64,000 bases of DNA, from positions 7,942,722 through 8,006,721 of the forward strand of contig NZ_AP022567.1 of the NCBI RefSeq assembly GCF_010727475.1, in the 5' to 3' direction. Made by a program: the position numbers and the translations under genes. Positions 55,621 through 63,395 of this stretch are shown in pieces. Under the pieces are notes generated by a model, which ran no database searches, was not told where the DNA came from, and saw nothing but the letters and a program-made list of their open reading frames with translations. The first letter of the stretch is position 1; the number at the start of each line of letters is the position of its first letter. The stretch is from Mycolicibacterium mageritense. Its GTDB lineage: Bacteria > Actinomycetota > Actinomycetes > Mycobacteriales > Mycobacteriaceae.

Positions 55621-56045
55621 TCAGTCTCCGAACTGGACGCCGCGTCCCCAGCCACTGCGGGGGCGGTCATCGGTAGATGGGGAAGGCTCGGGCTGCACAG
55701 GATCGGTGTTCAGCCAGTCCTCGGTCTCGGGGAAATCCACCACCTCGGCGTCGATGTATCCAGTTCCATAGCCACCACCAGAGTTTGCTGAGTACCCGCC
55801 GTACCCTGCTGCTGACGCCGCTCAGCTCGGGCTGCATGAGCTTGACGGGCGGCTGCCGCTGCCCTCGCACCACCGTCAGCGGCTGCACTGACGGTCGGTG
55901 AGAGCGCCCTATCCATGGGACGTGTCAGGGCGGATACCACCGCCACGAAGCCCGCCAGGACGGCGACGAGGAAACACAATCCCGCTATCCCAGCAAACAA
56001 TTTTCCAGGGGTCACCGCGCCGACAGCGCAGTCCTGGAGGGTCAC
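55621..56045 (-). pseudogene. Membrane protein with acidic, Gly/Tyr-rich tail; one frame break
   Basis: GTG 56045 overlaps the preceding stop by 4 nt. One membrane helix (LFAGIAGLCFLVAVLAGFVAVVS, about residues 12-35), an Ala/Arg-rich coil, then after a break near 55803-55812 the tail GYGGYSANSGGGYGTGYIDA and EVVDFPETEDWLNTDPVQPE ending GWGRGVQFGD at 55621. About 141 residues if repaired. Confidence 0.55.
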
Positions 56046-56176
56046 AAATCCGCCATCAGGTCGGGGCGTTGGACGGGTGTGCATTTGGTCGCCGTACCGC
56101 CGAGCGCGGCGCTCAGCCCTCCCAGGAGGATGGCGGCGGCGAGGCTGCCCAGCGCAATTATCGTTGAGATTCTCAT
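56042..56176 (-). CDS. Small exported or membrane peptide (44 aa)
   Basis: ATG 56176; STIIALGSLAAAILLGGLSAA is a signal peptide or membrane helix, then TKCTPVQRPDLMADL with one Cys. It overlaps the next gene by GTGA. Confidence 0.5.
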   Translation of the reverse strand: MRISTIIALGSLAAAILLGGLSAALGGTATKCTPVQRPDLMADL

Positions 56177-56177
56177 G

Positions 56178-56498
56178 TCAGAAACCTCCGTACATTGACT
56201 GCTTGATTTGGCTGCATTCGCGGGTCGCGCGGATGGCGATGATGAAGGCGACGGTGCCCACGATCCCGTTGACCACACCGATGGCTAGGAGTACGTAGCT
56301 CATCGTCGTCGGCTGCATCGTGTGGATGTACGGATTGGTGTGCGGGACAAGCGTCGCGCTGTACGCGGCGCTGATCACCAGCCCCAGGACGAACAACACG
56401 GCGAAAGTCGCCCACCAGCCCTGCATGCGCCGACGCGCGGCGTAGATGGGGTCATGGGTCATGGGCGGCTGCCCGTATGGGTCGTGAGGGTAGGTCAT
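56178..56498 (-). CDS. Two-helix membrane protein (106 aa)
   Basis: Tyr/Pro-rich N-terminus, helices WWATFAVLFVLGLVISAAYS (about residues 28-47) and TMSYVLLAIGVVNGIVGTVA (about 64-84), charged end with Cys. ATG 56498 overlaps the preceding stop (ATGA). No family recognised; probably envelope-located and part of the transfer block. Confidence 0.65.
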   Translation of the reverse strand: MTYPHDPYGQPPMTHDPIYAARRRMQGWWATFAVLFVLGLVISAAYSATLVPHTNPYIHTMQPTTMSYVLLAIGVVNGIVGTVAFIIAIRATRECSQIKQSMYGGF

Positions 56499-56901
56499 CG
56501 GTTCACGTCCTCTGCTGCCTTGACCTTCGCCGCCGCGTCCCGCTCCCGCGCCACGAGCCGTTCGCGCTCACGTTCTGCGATGAACTGTCCTCGTGGCTCA
56601 TCGGAACGACGGGCGCGGCGAGCCACGATGAGGACGGCGATGAGGACACCGACGACAGCGGTCACCAGAAGGACGACGGGCGACACCGTGATAACCACCC
56701 CGGTGTCAGGCACATAGTCCACTCCGAAAATCGTCCGTTCCACGGACGCCAGCGCTGCGTCGAGCTTTTCGCCGTAGGGCGCGTTGGGGTCAGCGTTCGC
56801 GGCGATGTCGGTCAGAACGTCATCGAGTCCGCTAGGACGTGCATATGAGCCTCCAGGTGGTCGGGCAGTGGAATGGGCGTGGGTGTAGGTGTGGGTGACA
56901 T
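56495..56901 (-). pseudogene. Single-helix membrane protein with charged tail; one frame break
   Basis: ATG 56901 (MSPTPTPTPIPLPDHL) opens the gene; after a break near 56855 the frame continues GLDDVLTDIAANADPNAPYG, ERTIFGVDYVPDTGVVITVS, a membrane helix (VVLLVTAVVGVLIAVLIVARR) and a charged coil. About 135 residues if repaired; the part 56495-56743 is open. It is the first gene of the 52-56.9 kb minus-strand operon. Confidence 0.55.
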
Positions 56902-57468
56902 TTCTTCTCTCTATATAGGTCTTGTGGTGGCTGCTAATGCGGCATTAGCAGTTCCGAGTTGGACCTAGTGCCGTCTCGGTGCTAGTTATGAGGGTAGCAT
57001 GAATTAGCAAATTCTCCCCTGAAATCGGCGTGTCACCGTAAAACTTCCAGACGACCCACATTCCCCCAGCTCACAGCTCCAGCGATACATGTCATCAGGG
57101 CGGGGTGGGTGTATATATCGGAGCAACAGGCAAACCCTTTCGAGAGGCTAATCGGGGCGGCTTGGATGGGCGGGAATGGGGATTGTGGAATGGCGGTGGT
57201 GGGCATATCCGCTGTCCCCGTAATGTCCCCCGTAATCGGGGACATAACAAATGTCCCCGACCCGCTCGGCTTTCAAAATGGTGGGTATTTCGCGTGTTCA
57301 GAACTAGTTTTGAAGAACAACACACCGCTTTCGCTCATGTGATGGGGACAGTTCCCGCTGTCCCCGCCAGAAGGCGGCTCGTAACGCGGCGGGTGTAGGA
57401 AAGCCAGACAGCAATCAGCCCCACGGGAGAGGTAAGTGTGGGCTGATTGGGATTGGTGGGCGGTGGAG
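56902..57468. other. Gene-free region with TGTCCCC repeats (candidate transfer or control locus)
   Basis: These 567 bp have no credible gene. They hold the promoter of the minus-strand operon (TATATAG about 12 bp before the ATG), a perfect 21-bp palindrome and, at 57216-57364, a cluster of TGTCCCC (57218, 57230, 57255, 57357) and its complement GGGGACA (57244, 57343). Clustered short repeats next to an FtsK-type transfer gene recall the clt locus bound by TraB in Streptomyces plasmids. Confidence 0.5.
56931..56951. promoter_or_regulatory. Perfect palindrome upstream of the minus-strand transfer operon
   Basis: CTGCTAATGC and GCATTAGCAG flank a single G. It lies about 30 bp before the 56901 start, near the expected -35 of that operon, and shares TAATGNCGCATTAGCA with 49551-49567. 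Confidence 0.7.
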
Positions 57469-57523
57469 TCAGCCCACAACAGTGAGAGCGTGGCGCTCCT
57501 CTGCTTCCAGCTCCGCCAGGGCG

Positions 57524-58408
57524 TCACGGATTCGGCGAGCGGGATCGCGGCTCAGGCTCACCGCCCGCGACGCCTCGGATAGATTCCCGTCCGTCTCGAA
57601 GAACTTCGATGACTCGATGAACGACTCCCGGTGTCTGCTTCACCTTCGCGCGGTCGGCAACAGCAGCGGCGAACGACAAACTGTCGATGTCAATGTCGCT
57701 GTCATCGGCAGCGTCGTTGACAGCTTCGGCGACAGGTTTAGGCGTCGGCGGCAGTGTCGATGACGGGGTGTCGTTGACGGGGGTAGGTGTCGCCAGGCTG
57801 TCGATGGGCTGTCGCTGAACCGTCGATGGTGGGCTGTCGATGACCTGTCGATGGGGTGTCGGCGGCAGTGTCGGCACTGTCGCCGCGCCCCCGAACAGGC
57901 GAATCCGCGCCTTGGGCAGCAAGCCGATTGTGGCGATGGATTCCTCAACCTTGGACGCCTTCGCCTTCTTCACCCGCTTCATCGGCTTGTCGCCAAGGGC
58001 GAAAATCGCCAGCGTTGACAGTGCCATCACCACGTCGAACATGATCGGGAACAGCCACGCAATCCACATGGACGACATCACCGCGTAGTCCCGCGCGAAG
58101 TCCAACACCGCGATGAATGACAGGGTGAACGCGGCGCTGGCGGCGGAGACCGTGCCGATGATCAGCGTCCAGTACAGCCAGCCGTAGACCCCTGTGCGGA
58201 AAGTCTTCAGCAGCGCCTCGACAAGGGCGAAGAACACAAGCGGCGGGATCGCGCCCAGCGCGCCAGCGACGATCCGCGCCGTGAGGTCGTCGTCCGCGCC
58301 AAGAACACCGTGGGCAGTATTCACGGCTACCGATGCGATGACGGACAGGATCAGGATGGCGTGCCAGACCCTCACAGCGGTGCCGTGGTCTTTCGTCTCC
58401 GGTGTCAT
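57524..58408 (-). CDS. DUF2637-type membrane protein
   Basis: A protein with four membrane helices (VRVWHAILILSVIASVAVN, GALGAIPPLVFFALVEALL, YWTLIIGTVSAASAAFTL, MSSMWIAWLFPIMFDVVMAL, within residues 12-150) and a long Pro/Ser/Thr-rich cytoplasmic tail. DUF2637 proteins are typical of actinobacterial plasmids and AICEs. ATG 58408 after GAGAGGAAG. The open frame stops at 57524, but an extra T near 57597-57607 seems to hide the true end, ETDGNLSEASRAVSLSRDPA, a helix-turn-helix-like tail that would stop at 57469. Confidence 0.8.
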   Translation of the reverse strand: MTPETKDHGTAVRVWHAILILSVIASVAVNTAHGVLGADDDLTARIVAGALGAIPPLVFFALVEALLKTFRTGVYGWLYWTLIIGTVSAASAAFTLSFIAVLDFARDYAVMSSMWIAWLFPIMFDVVMALSTLAIFALGDKPMKRVKKAKASKVEESIATIGLLPKARIRLFGGAATVPTLPPTPHRQVIDSPPSTVQRQPIDSLATPTPVNDTPSSTLPPTPKPVAEAVNDAADDSDIDIDSLSFAAAVADRAKVKQTPGVVHRVIEVLRDGRESIRGVAGGEPEPRSRSPNP

Positions 58409-58442
58409 ATGTGCTTCCTCTCCAAGCAACATCAGCTAACTC

Positions 58443-58559
58443 CTAACCTTCTCTCCAGAACTCGTTCCCGCCAACGTCGGCTGGGGACGTGACAGGTCGG
58501 TGGTCTCCGATGTCTGCGCGCCGTTGGTGATTCGGCAGGTATGTCCGCTTGACGTTCAT
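58443..58559 (-). CDS. Short hypothetical protein (38 aa)
   Basis: ATG 58559 starts one base before the preceding stop (TAGATG) and the frame ends at TAG 58445-58443, 35 bp before DUF2637. It reads MNVKRTYLPNHQRRADIGDH at the start, basic and polar. Only the operon fit supports it. Confidence 0.35.
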   Translation of the reverse strand: MNVKRTYLPNHQRRADIGDHRPVTSPADVGGNEFWREG

Positions 58560-59363
58560 CTACTTGCCCACTCCGACGCGGTTCGTGGCTGCGTCCACCA
58601 GCCCCTTGGTGCGGGCAGCGACACGAACGCCCATGTTTGCTACACGTCGCCCGAAATCGTCGGATTCCATGAGCGGCTCGAAGGACACGAACACCAGTCG
58701 GCTGCGGTGGGTGGTTCGGATGACGCCCGTACGCAGTCCCAACTGCCGTGCTTCCTCGAAGCGGTCGCGCGGTGCCACGGTCTCACCGCGCAAGGGGCGG
58801 TTGGACAAGCTCTTCTTCACCTCGTTGTTGGTCAAGGTCGGGCGCTTGCCCTCCTTCACCTCTTTCGCCGCGCGGTGCAGCTTCGCTGCGATGGTGACCA
58901 GCACCTCGCGGACGGCTTCCGGTGCGTCCGAGATACGGCTTCGGTCAACGGTGGTGTCCGATACCAGGTGCTCGATGCGTTCCGTCTTGGTGTAGATGGC
59001 TCTCACACCGTCCACGGTGGTCTCTGCCGTTTTCTCCAGCGCTGACAGGCGACGCTCGATGTCCCCCGAAACGGGGACAGTTGCAGGAGTCTCGGCAGCC
59101 TCGGTCTTCTCGACAGCCTTCCCCTCGGTCTTCGCCACCGTGCGGGTGCCCTCGGGCTTCGGGGCGGGGGCGGGAGAAGTGGTGTCCCCTGCGGGGGCGG
59201 TGTTGGTCTTCGGGGTCTGCGGTATCTCGGGCTTCGGCGTCTCGATAACCTCGGGATCACTGAACGACGCCAGGTCACCAACGTCACCGCCTGCCGCCAC
59301 GGCGATGGGTGCAGGTGCAGGCGTCACCGTTTCTGGCTTCTCAGTCTTCGGCACCTCAGGCAC
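58560..59363 (-). CDS. Pro-rich linker and helical domain protein (probably C-terminal part of the next gene's product)
   Basis: A 267-residue frame: Pro/Glu/Thr-rich linker (residues 1-95), coiled coil (DIERRLSALEKTAETTVDGV) and a basic helical domain (AKLHRAAKEVKEGKRPTLTN, VAARTKGLVDAATNRVGVGK). It begins at GTG 59363, overlapping by 8 nt the end of the upstream winged-helix frame. Removing one T near 59366 would fuse the two, giving a protein of about 500 residues. Function unknown. Confidence 0.6.
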   Translation of the reverse strand: MPEVPKTEKPETVTPAPAPIAVAAGGDVGDLASFSDPEVIETPKPEIPQTPKTNTAPAGDTTSPAPAPKPEGTRTVAKTEGKAVEKTEAAETPATVPVSGDIERRLSALEKTAETTVDGVRAIYTKTERIEHLVSDTTVDRSRISDAPEAVREVLVTIAAKLHRAAKEVKEGKRPTLTNNEVKKSLSNRPLRGETVAPRDRFEEARQLGLRTGVIRTTHRSRLVFVSFEPLMESDDFGRRVANMGVRVAARTKGLVDAATNRVGVGK

Positions 59364-60097
59364 AGGGAGCGCCGCGGGTGGTCACCGTGCTATCCGTGAC
59401 GGTGATGAACTTGGCGGCTTCCAGACGAGCCATCACCTCGTCCACATGGTCTGCGGTGACCTTGCGAACCTCATAACGAAACTTGTCCACCGTCATCCGT
59501 CGCCCAGGAGGCAGCACGCGGTAGACCGCGTTCGTCTCACGGCGGATGTCGCGTAAGGCTTCCGGTGTCCAGCGGTCATCGTCGGGGTGCTTGAACCACC
59601 GCGTAGTGGAGTCGCCCAACGCGGCGATGTTCTTCCGTACCGCCGCGTCGGCGGCGGCGATGGCTGCCAGTTCCAGCGACTCGGTCGGTAGCGCGGACTT
59701 ACGTCCACGCATCTTGTCCCCGGTGCGGTCGGTGAGCACACCATCACGTAGTGCCACCAGTTTGTGGGCGCGAAGGTAGTTCAACGCTGTGTGGGTGGTG
59801 GGCGCGGTGTGCTCGATGCGGTCGTGTAGTCCCTCCACAGAGGGTGCCCCCGCCGCTCTCCAGTTCCAGCATGATGGCTCGGGCTGCGCGGTACACGTCG
59901 GTGTCGTCAGCTATCGCCACGCCACGGTCGCCGCGTCGGGTGACCACACCCTCGTCCAGCAGTTCGGACAGTGCCGTCACGGCGGCAGGCTGGGCGGACT
60001 GCGCGATGGACGCAACGCCACGGATTAGCGCTTCACGATGAATGTCACGGCGCGCAGCTCGGATGTCAGCGGGGTCGGGCTTTAAGAAGAGAGCCAT
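59356..60097 (-). pseudogene. Winged-helix protein, one frame break
   Basis: Starts ATG 60097 (MALFLKPDPADIRAARRDIH). Two winged-helix-like units: AQPAAVTALSELLDEGVVTRRGDRG (residues about 38-62) and, after an extra G in a G5 run near 59848-59856, HDRIEHTAPTTHTALNYLRAH, then a helical part and TVDKFRYEVRKVTADHVDEV. The pieces 59744-60097 and 59356-59838 make one chain of about 245 residues. By position between the replication gene and the transfer block it may be a plasmid-style partition or regulatory protein. Confidence 0.55.
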
Positions 60098-60139
60098 CAG
60101 GTGTTGTCCTTTCTGTTCTTCGAGCAGCGGCGATGGTGG

Positions 60140-60490
60140 TCATGTCTCGTAACGTCCTTCGCGGGTCTCGCGGAGGTGCTGACGGATGGCGCTACGCACA
60201 AGGTCGTTGATGCTGTCGGCTTGCCAGAACATCGACCCGATGTCCGCGTTGATGCTCTACGTCACCGCTGCCACAACCTCTTTCACAAGGTCGGGGCGGC
60301 GAACCACCATGTACACCGAAACCTTCACGAACGGGGCGTTGTCCGCTGTATGCAGCGCGTTGCCGCACATCACGAGCGGACGCCCGCGTTCGTCCCATCC
60401 GATGATGGGGCGCTCTACGTATTCACTGTGCTCATCGTCGGTGTACACGGCGTATGCGCCGTAAAGCTCGGGGGTGTGGATGGTAGGCAT
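60140..60490 (-). pseudogene. Ribbon-helix-helix-like regulator with an in-frame TAG
   Basis: ATG 60490 (MPTIHTPELYGAYAVYTDDE) reads 77 residues to a TAG at 60259-60257; the same frame then continues SINADIGSMFWQADSINDLV and RSAIRQHLRETREGRYET to TGA 60140. The second part, with VKVSVYMVVRRPDLVKEVV before it, looks like a ribbon-helix-helix (CopG/MetJ-like) domain split by the stop. Either a nonsense change or two genes. Confidence 0.5.
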
Positions 60491-60738
60491 TACTCACCGC
60501 CCGTCCACACCGCGCGGGGACGGCGGTGGCTCGGAACTACCGCTATCGGCAGGGTGTACGTGCCGTCGTCACGACGGACGACGCGCCCCGTGTCGGTGGC
60601 CGCGGAGAGCGCTTCTGTCAGCCACGCTCGGCTAGCCGCGCTCAACGACTGCTGGAGCTGGCTACGCGTCATAGCGCCGTTGCGTTCCAGCCTGCGGACG
60701 ATGGCAGGCACTACCTGCTCAGGGTCTCGAATGGTCAT
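60490..60738 (-). CDS. Small helix-turn-helix protein (82 aa)
   Basis: Starts ATG 60738, 3 nt after the replication gene; contains GAMTRSQLQQSLSAASRAWL and ATDTGRVVRRDDGTYTLPIA, a winged-helix layout. It overlaps the next gene by TAATG. Probably a regulator of replication or transfer. Confidence 0.65.
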   Translation of the reverse strand: MTIRDPEQVVPAIVRRLERNGAMTRSQLQQSLSAASRAWLTEALSAATDTGRVVRRDDGTYTLPIAVVPSHRRPRAVWTGGE

Positions 60739-60741
60739 TTG

Positions 60742-62258
60742 TCAGCCTTCCACTACTCGGAGTTTGGTTAATCTGCGTCCTTGGTAAATGGCGAACCACA
60801 GCGCGCCGTCGTATCCGGCTCGCCCTTCTGCCGCCAGAGCGCGAAGAAGCTCGCGCGCAACCTTGCGCTGCGCCGTGGACAGGTGTTGCTCGACGCCGCT
60901 CTGTGTCAACTCGCCGCGTTCAGCCAGCACCTGGTACACGCGGTCACGCCACTGGCGAACTTCTTCTCTTCCAGGGCATCCCGTACTTCGTTTGCCGCGT
61001 TCTGCTCGATACCTGGCATGCCCCGTGCCTCGGCGTCGGCTTTAGCCTGCTCTTGGCACACCGACCACACACCTGCTGCCTCGGCGACGCACACTTCCAG
61101 CAAGATGCCTGAAAGCCACCAATCCAAGTCGTCGGGCTCGCGGTGCCCCCACAGGAACCCCAGGCACACGGCTATCTTGATGCGGGTCAGCAAGAGGTGC
61201 CCTTCCATCACCAGGCGATCAGCCTCTGCCTGCTGCTCGGGGGTTTTCGCGGCGTACGGGAATCGGTTGGTCATCGCGTCCTGCTCAGCCTGAAACGCCA
61301 AAATGTCCGCCGTCATTTGAGGTGACCAGTGAACCCAGATCGGGTCCGGGAGGTCGGTCAGGTCGGCGTCCATCCGAATTTCGTGGGGAAGCACGGAACC
61401 CATCGCCTGCTGCGCGGGAGTGTTACCGAACAGCGGGAACGGAAACTCCGTACCAGCGGGCGGTGGAGCCACAGAAGGGCATTCGCTTGACGGTCGGCAT
61501 TCCGTCGCAGGTACCCAGAGAAAGCGCTGAGGAGTTCCGTCCTGGCTTGCGCCATGATCTGCTGAGCGGCGTACGGCTGCACACCCCATATAGCCGCCAG
61601 TCGTGCCATGTTCGCGGGGATAGACACGTTGCGGTCGCGGTCGGCGTTGGTCATACCTACGTCTGAGCCGATCCACAGTGATCGGAGCATGCCGCCCGTC
61701 TTCGACCCTTCACGGGCGAACTCGGCGTTCAGGGTCGCCACCTCGTCGGCGTGGATGGTCACGGAATGACGGAAGAAACGGGTCAGGTGTCGAGAGGCTT
61801 ACCCTCTTCGTCCTGGACACCTTCACCTCGGCGAAGGCTTTGACGATGCCCTGCCCGGTGCCGTCTGCGATGGTGCCACCAGCGGGGCACCAGTTCCTTC
61901 GCGGCGCTCATGGTCGCCGTCGCCACCTCCGATGGTGGCGATACCTCTGCCACGTAGGTGTTCAGTGAGGTGCCGCCTGCCAAGGTCTTCCCTCTTTACC
62001 GTTGCGGCGAACCAGAACCACATTCGGCGGTATCTGGCTCAGGCGGTGCGCCATCACGGCTACCAAAAGGCCCCACGGAGACATACGTCCTTCGCTGCGC
62101 GCAACCTGATGAATGCGCTGAAGTTGCGGCTTTGCGTTCCAGAAATTGGTGGTGGTTTCAATGTCGTCCAGGAGGTCGCCGTCAGTTGGCTCTCCGAATG
62201 GGTTCGGACGGTCGTACGGGTCAGCGGAGTTAGTCCGTGTTACATTTGACTTAGACAT
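60742..62258 (-). pseudogene. DUF3987-type replication protein (primase-helicase-like), frame-disrupted
   Basis: Read through the frames, one protein of about 500 residues: TTTNFWNAKPQLQRIHQVAR near the start, MSPWGLLVAVMAHRLSQIPP, GGTSLNTYVAEVSPPSEVAT, TIHADEVATLNAEFAREGSK (Walker B-like strand), TGGMLRSLWIGSDVGMTNAD, RLAAIWGVQPYAAQQIMAQA, LPDPIWVHWSPQMTADILAF, and a winged end RVYQVLAERGELTQSGVEQH. This order is that of DUF3987 proteins found as replication proteins of actinobacterial elements. I find at least five indels (for example near 60965 one A is missing, and near 61440-61480). ATG 62258 is the start. Confidence 0.68.
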
Positions 62259-62325
62259 TTGAAGATTCTTCTTCGGTGGAACCCCACTTGCTTGGCGGCG
62301 GGCGGGGTTTCGTCGTTTCTAGGGC

Positions 62326-62565
62326 TTAGCGGTCGGTCGCGGCGTGGAGACGGTGACCCCATATCAGGAGCGCGTCGCGCGGGCGAACTAGCCACACGGT
62401 CACCCTGCCCGTTGCCCACGCGCTGGGCTGGAAGCCTTCCTGTGCGAATCGCATGGAGGACTGCGCGCGCGTGACACCGAAGCGCTGCGCCGTTTCCGTC
62501 GCCGTCATGCGCGGCGCGTCAACGTCGAACAGGGCGTCTAGTTGTGTGTCGATGCCTACGCTCAC
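62326..62565 (-). CDS. Small helix-turn-helix protein (79 aa)
   Basis: GTG 62565 after AAAGGAAAG; TATETAQRFGVTRAQSSMRFAQEG is a MerR/excisionase-like helix-turn-helix, followed by RVTVWLVRPRDALLIWGHRL. It lies 67 bp upstream of the replication gene and probably controls it. Confidence 0.65.
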   Translation of the reverse strand: MSVGIDTQLDALFDVDAPRMTATETAQRFGVTRAQSSMRFAQEGFQPSAWATGRVTVWLVRPRDALLIWGHRLHAATDR

Positions 62566-62930
62566 GGCTTTCCTTTCATCCCGTCAATTGTTTGCTCAGT
62601 ACGTCAACGCTATCTCCAGATTTCAGAATCGCCTACAAATTCGACACCCTCGAAACAAGTGCAAATGAGAAAGTGGTGTCCCCTACCTGTGTATATGTGT
62701 AGATATCGACGTAACACCCTTCGCCATCACCGCAGCGTGAGGGCAGGGCGCAACGGACTCCAAGAAGTTTGCTGTTATGTTGACGTATACAGGCAATCGA
62801 AAGCATGTGTGACCAAGGTCACACCGAGTGCGGGCGTCGGGGGCGCGGAAGCAAGGCTGGATACCGCCCAAACCGCCGCGCGGGTTTGGGCGGCGTATGG
62901 CTGCGTATGGCGATTTCGGGTCGAGGACGC
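62566..62930. other. Gene-free leader of the replication operon
   Basis: No credible gene. It contains TTGACG (minus strand, near 62603) as a possible -35 of the replication operon and a copy of the AAGTGGTGTCCCCT repeat at 62671-62684. Confidence 0.45.
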
Positions 62931-63032
62931 TAGGCGGTTTTGGCGGTTTTGTCGATGACTAGGCGGCGGGGGGTAGCCTTGAAAAGTGGTGTCCCGCGAC
63001 GCATACCCGCAGGTCAGAGGGCATGTAGGCGA

Positions 63033-63065
63033 TTATGGCGGTATGGCGGTATGGCTGTCTTGAGC
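63033..63065 (+). repeat. 33-bp inverted repeat, left arm
   Basis: Starts TTATGGCGGTATGGCGGTAT and ends GGCTGTCTTGAGC; exact inverse of 63233-63265. Internally it repeats GGCGGTAT. Confidence 0.95.
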
Positions 63066-63232
63066 GCCGCGAAAACCCTCCGCTAACGCGCCGCCGCTCA
63101 CAACGCGGCTCACCGAAACGCATATCCGCAGCTCAGAGTATATAAATATATAAGTGTCACGTCCCCAGGTATTCATAACGAGAGCAAACCCTAGCGGCGT
63201 AGGCGATTCATGGCTGGAGTCGCCATATCGGG

Positions 63233-63265
63233 GCTCAAGACAGCCATACCGCCATACCGCCATAA
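63233..63265 (-). repeat. 33-bp inverted repeat, right arm
   Basis: Starts GCTCAAGACAGCCATACC and ends GCCATAA; perfect inverse of the left arm, 167 bp away. Confidence 0.95.
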
Positions 63266-63395
63266 ATGCGAGCGGCGAAATATGCCTGACCTGCGGATAT
63301 CCTGCTGTGCGGCATGGCTAAACGGGGTCTTTATCGCCTAAACGACCCCAGAACCGCCTACAAAACCGCCTACAGCCGCCATAACCACCCGCCAT

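Larger units (their letters stand above)
62931..63395. other. Candidate origin of replication: AT-rich core, inverted repeats and iteron-like units
   Basis: No gene. The AT-only stretch TATATAAATATATAA (63139-63153) is centred between perfect 33-bp inverted arms at 63033-63065 and 63233-63265. Repeats of GCATAYCCGCAGSTCAG lie at 63002 and 63120, with an inverse relative at 63277-63296, and CCGCCTACA/AGGCGGTTTTGGCGGTTTT units lie at both ends (62931-62950, 63351-63380). Next to a replication gene this is origin-like; there is no functional proof. Confidence 0.6.

Noticed and set aside
63033..63265. Inverted 33-bp arms as the ends of an insertion sequence
   Set aside because: The 167 bp between them hold no transposase and no target-site duplication is visible; the arms surround an AT core.
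63002..63300. CRISPR array
   Set aside because: Repeats are few, inverted and irregularly spaced; no cas genes.
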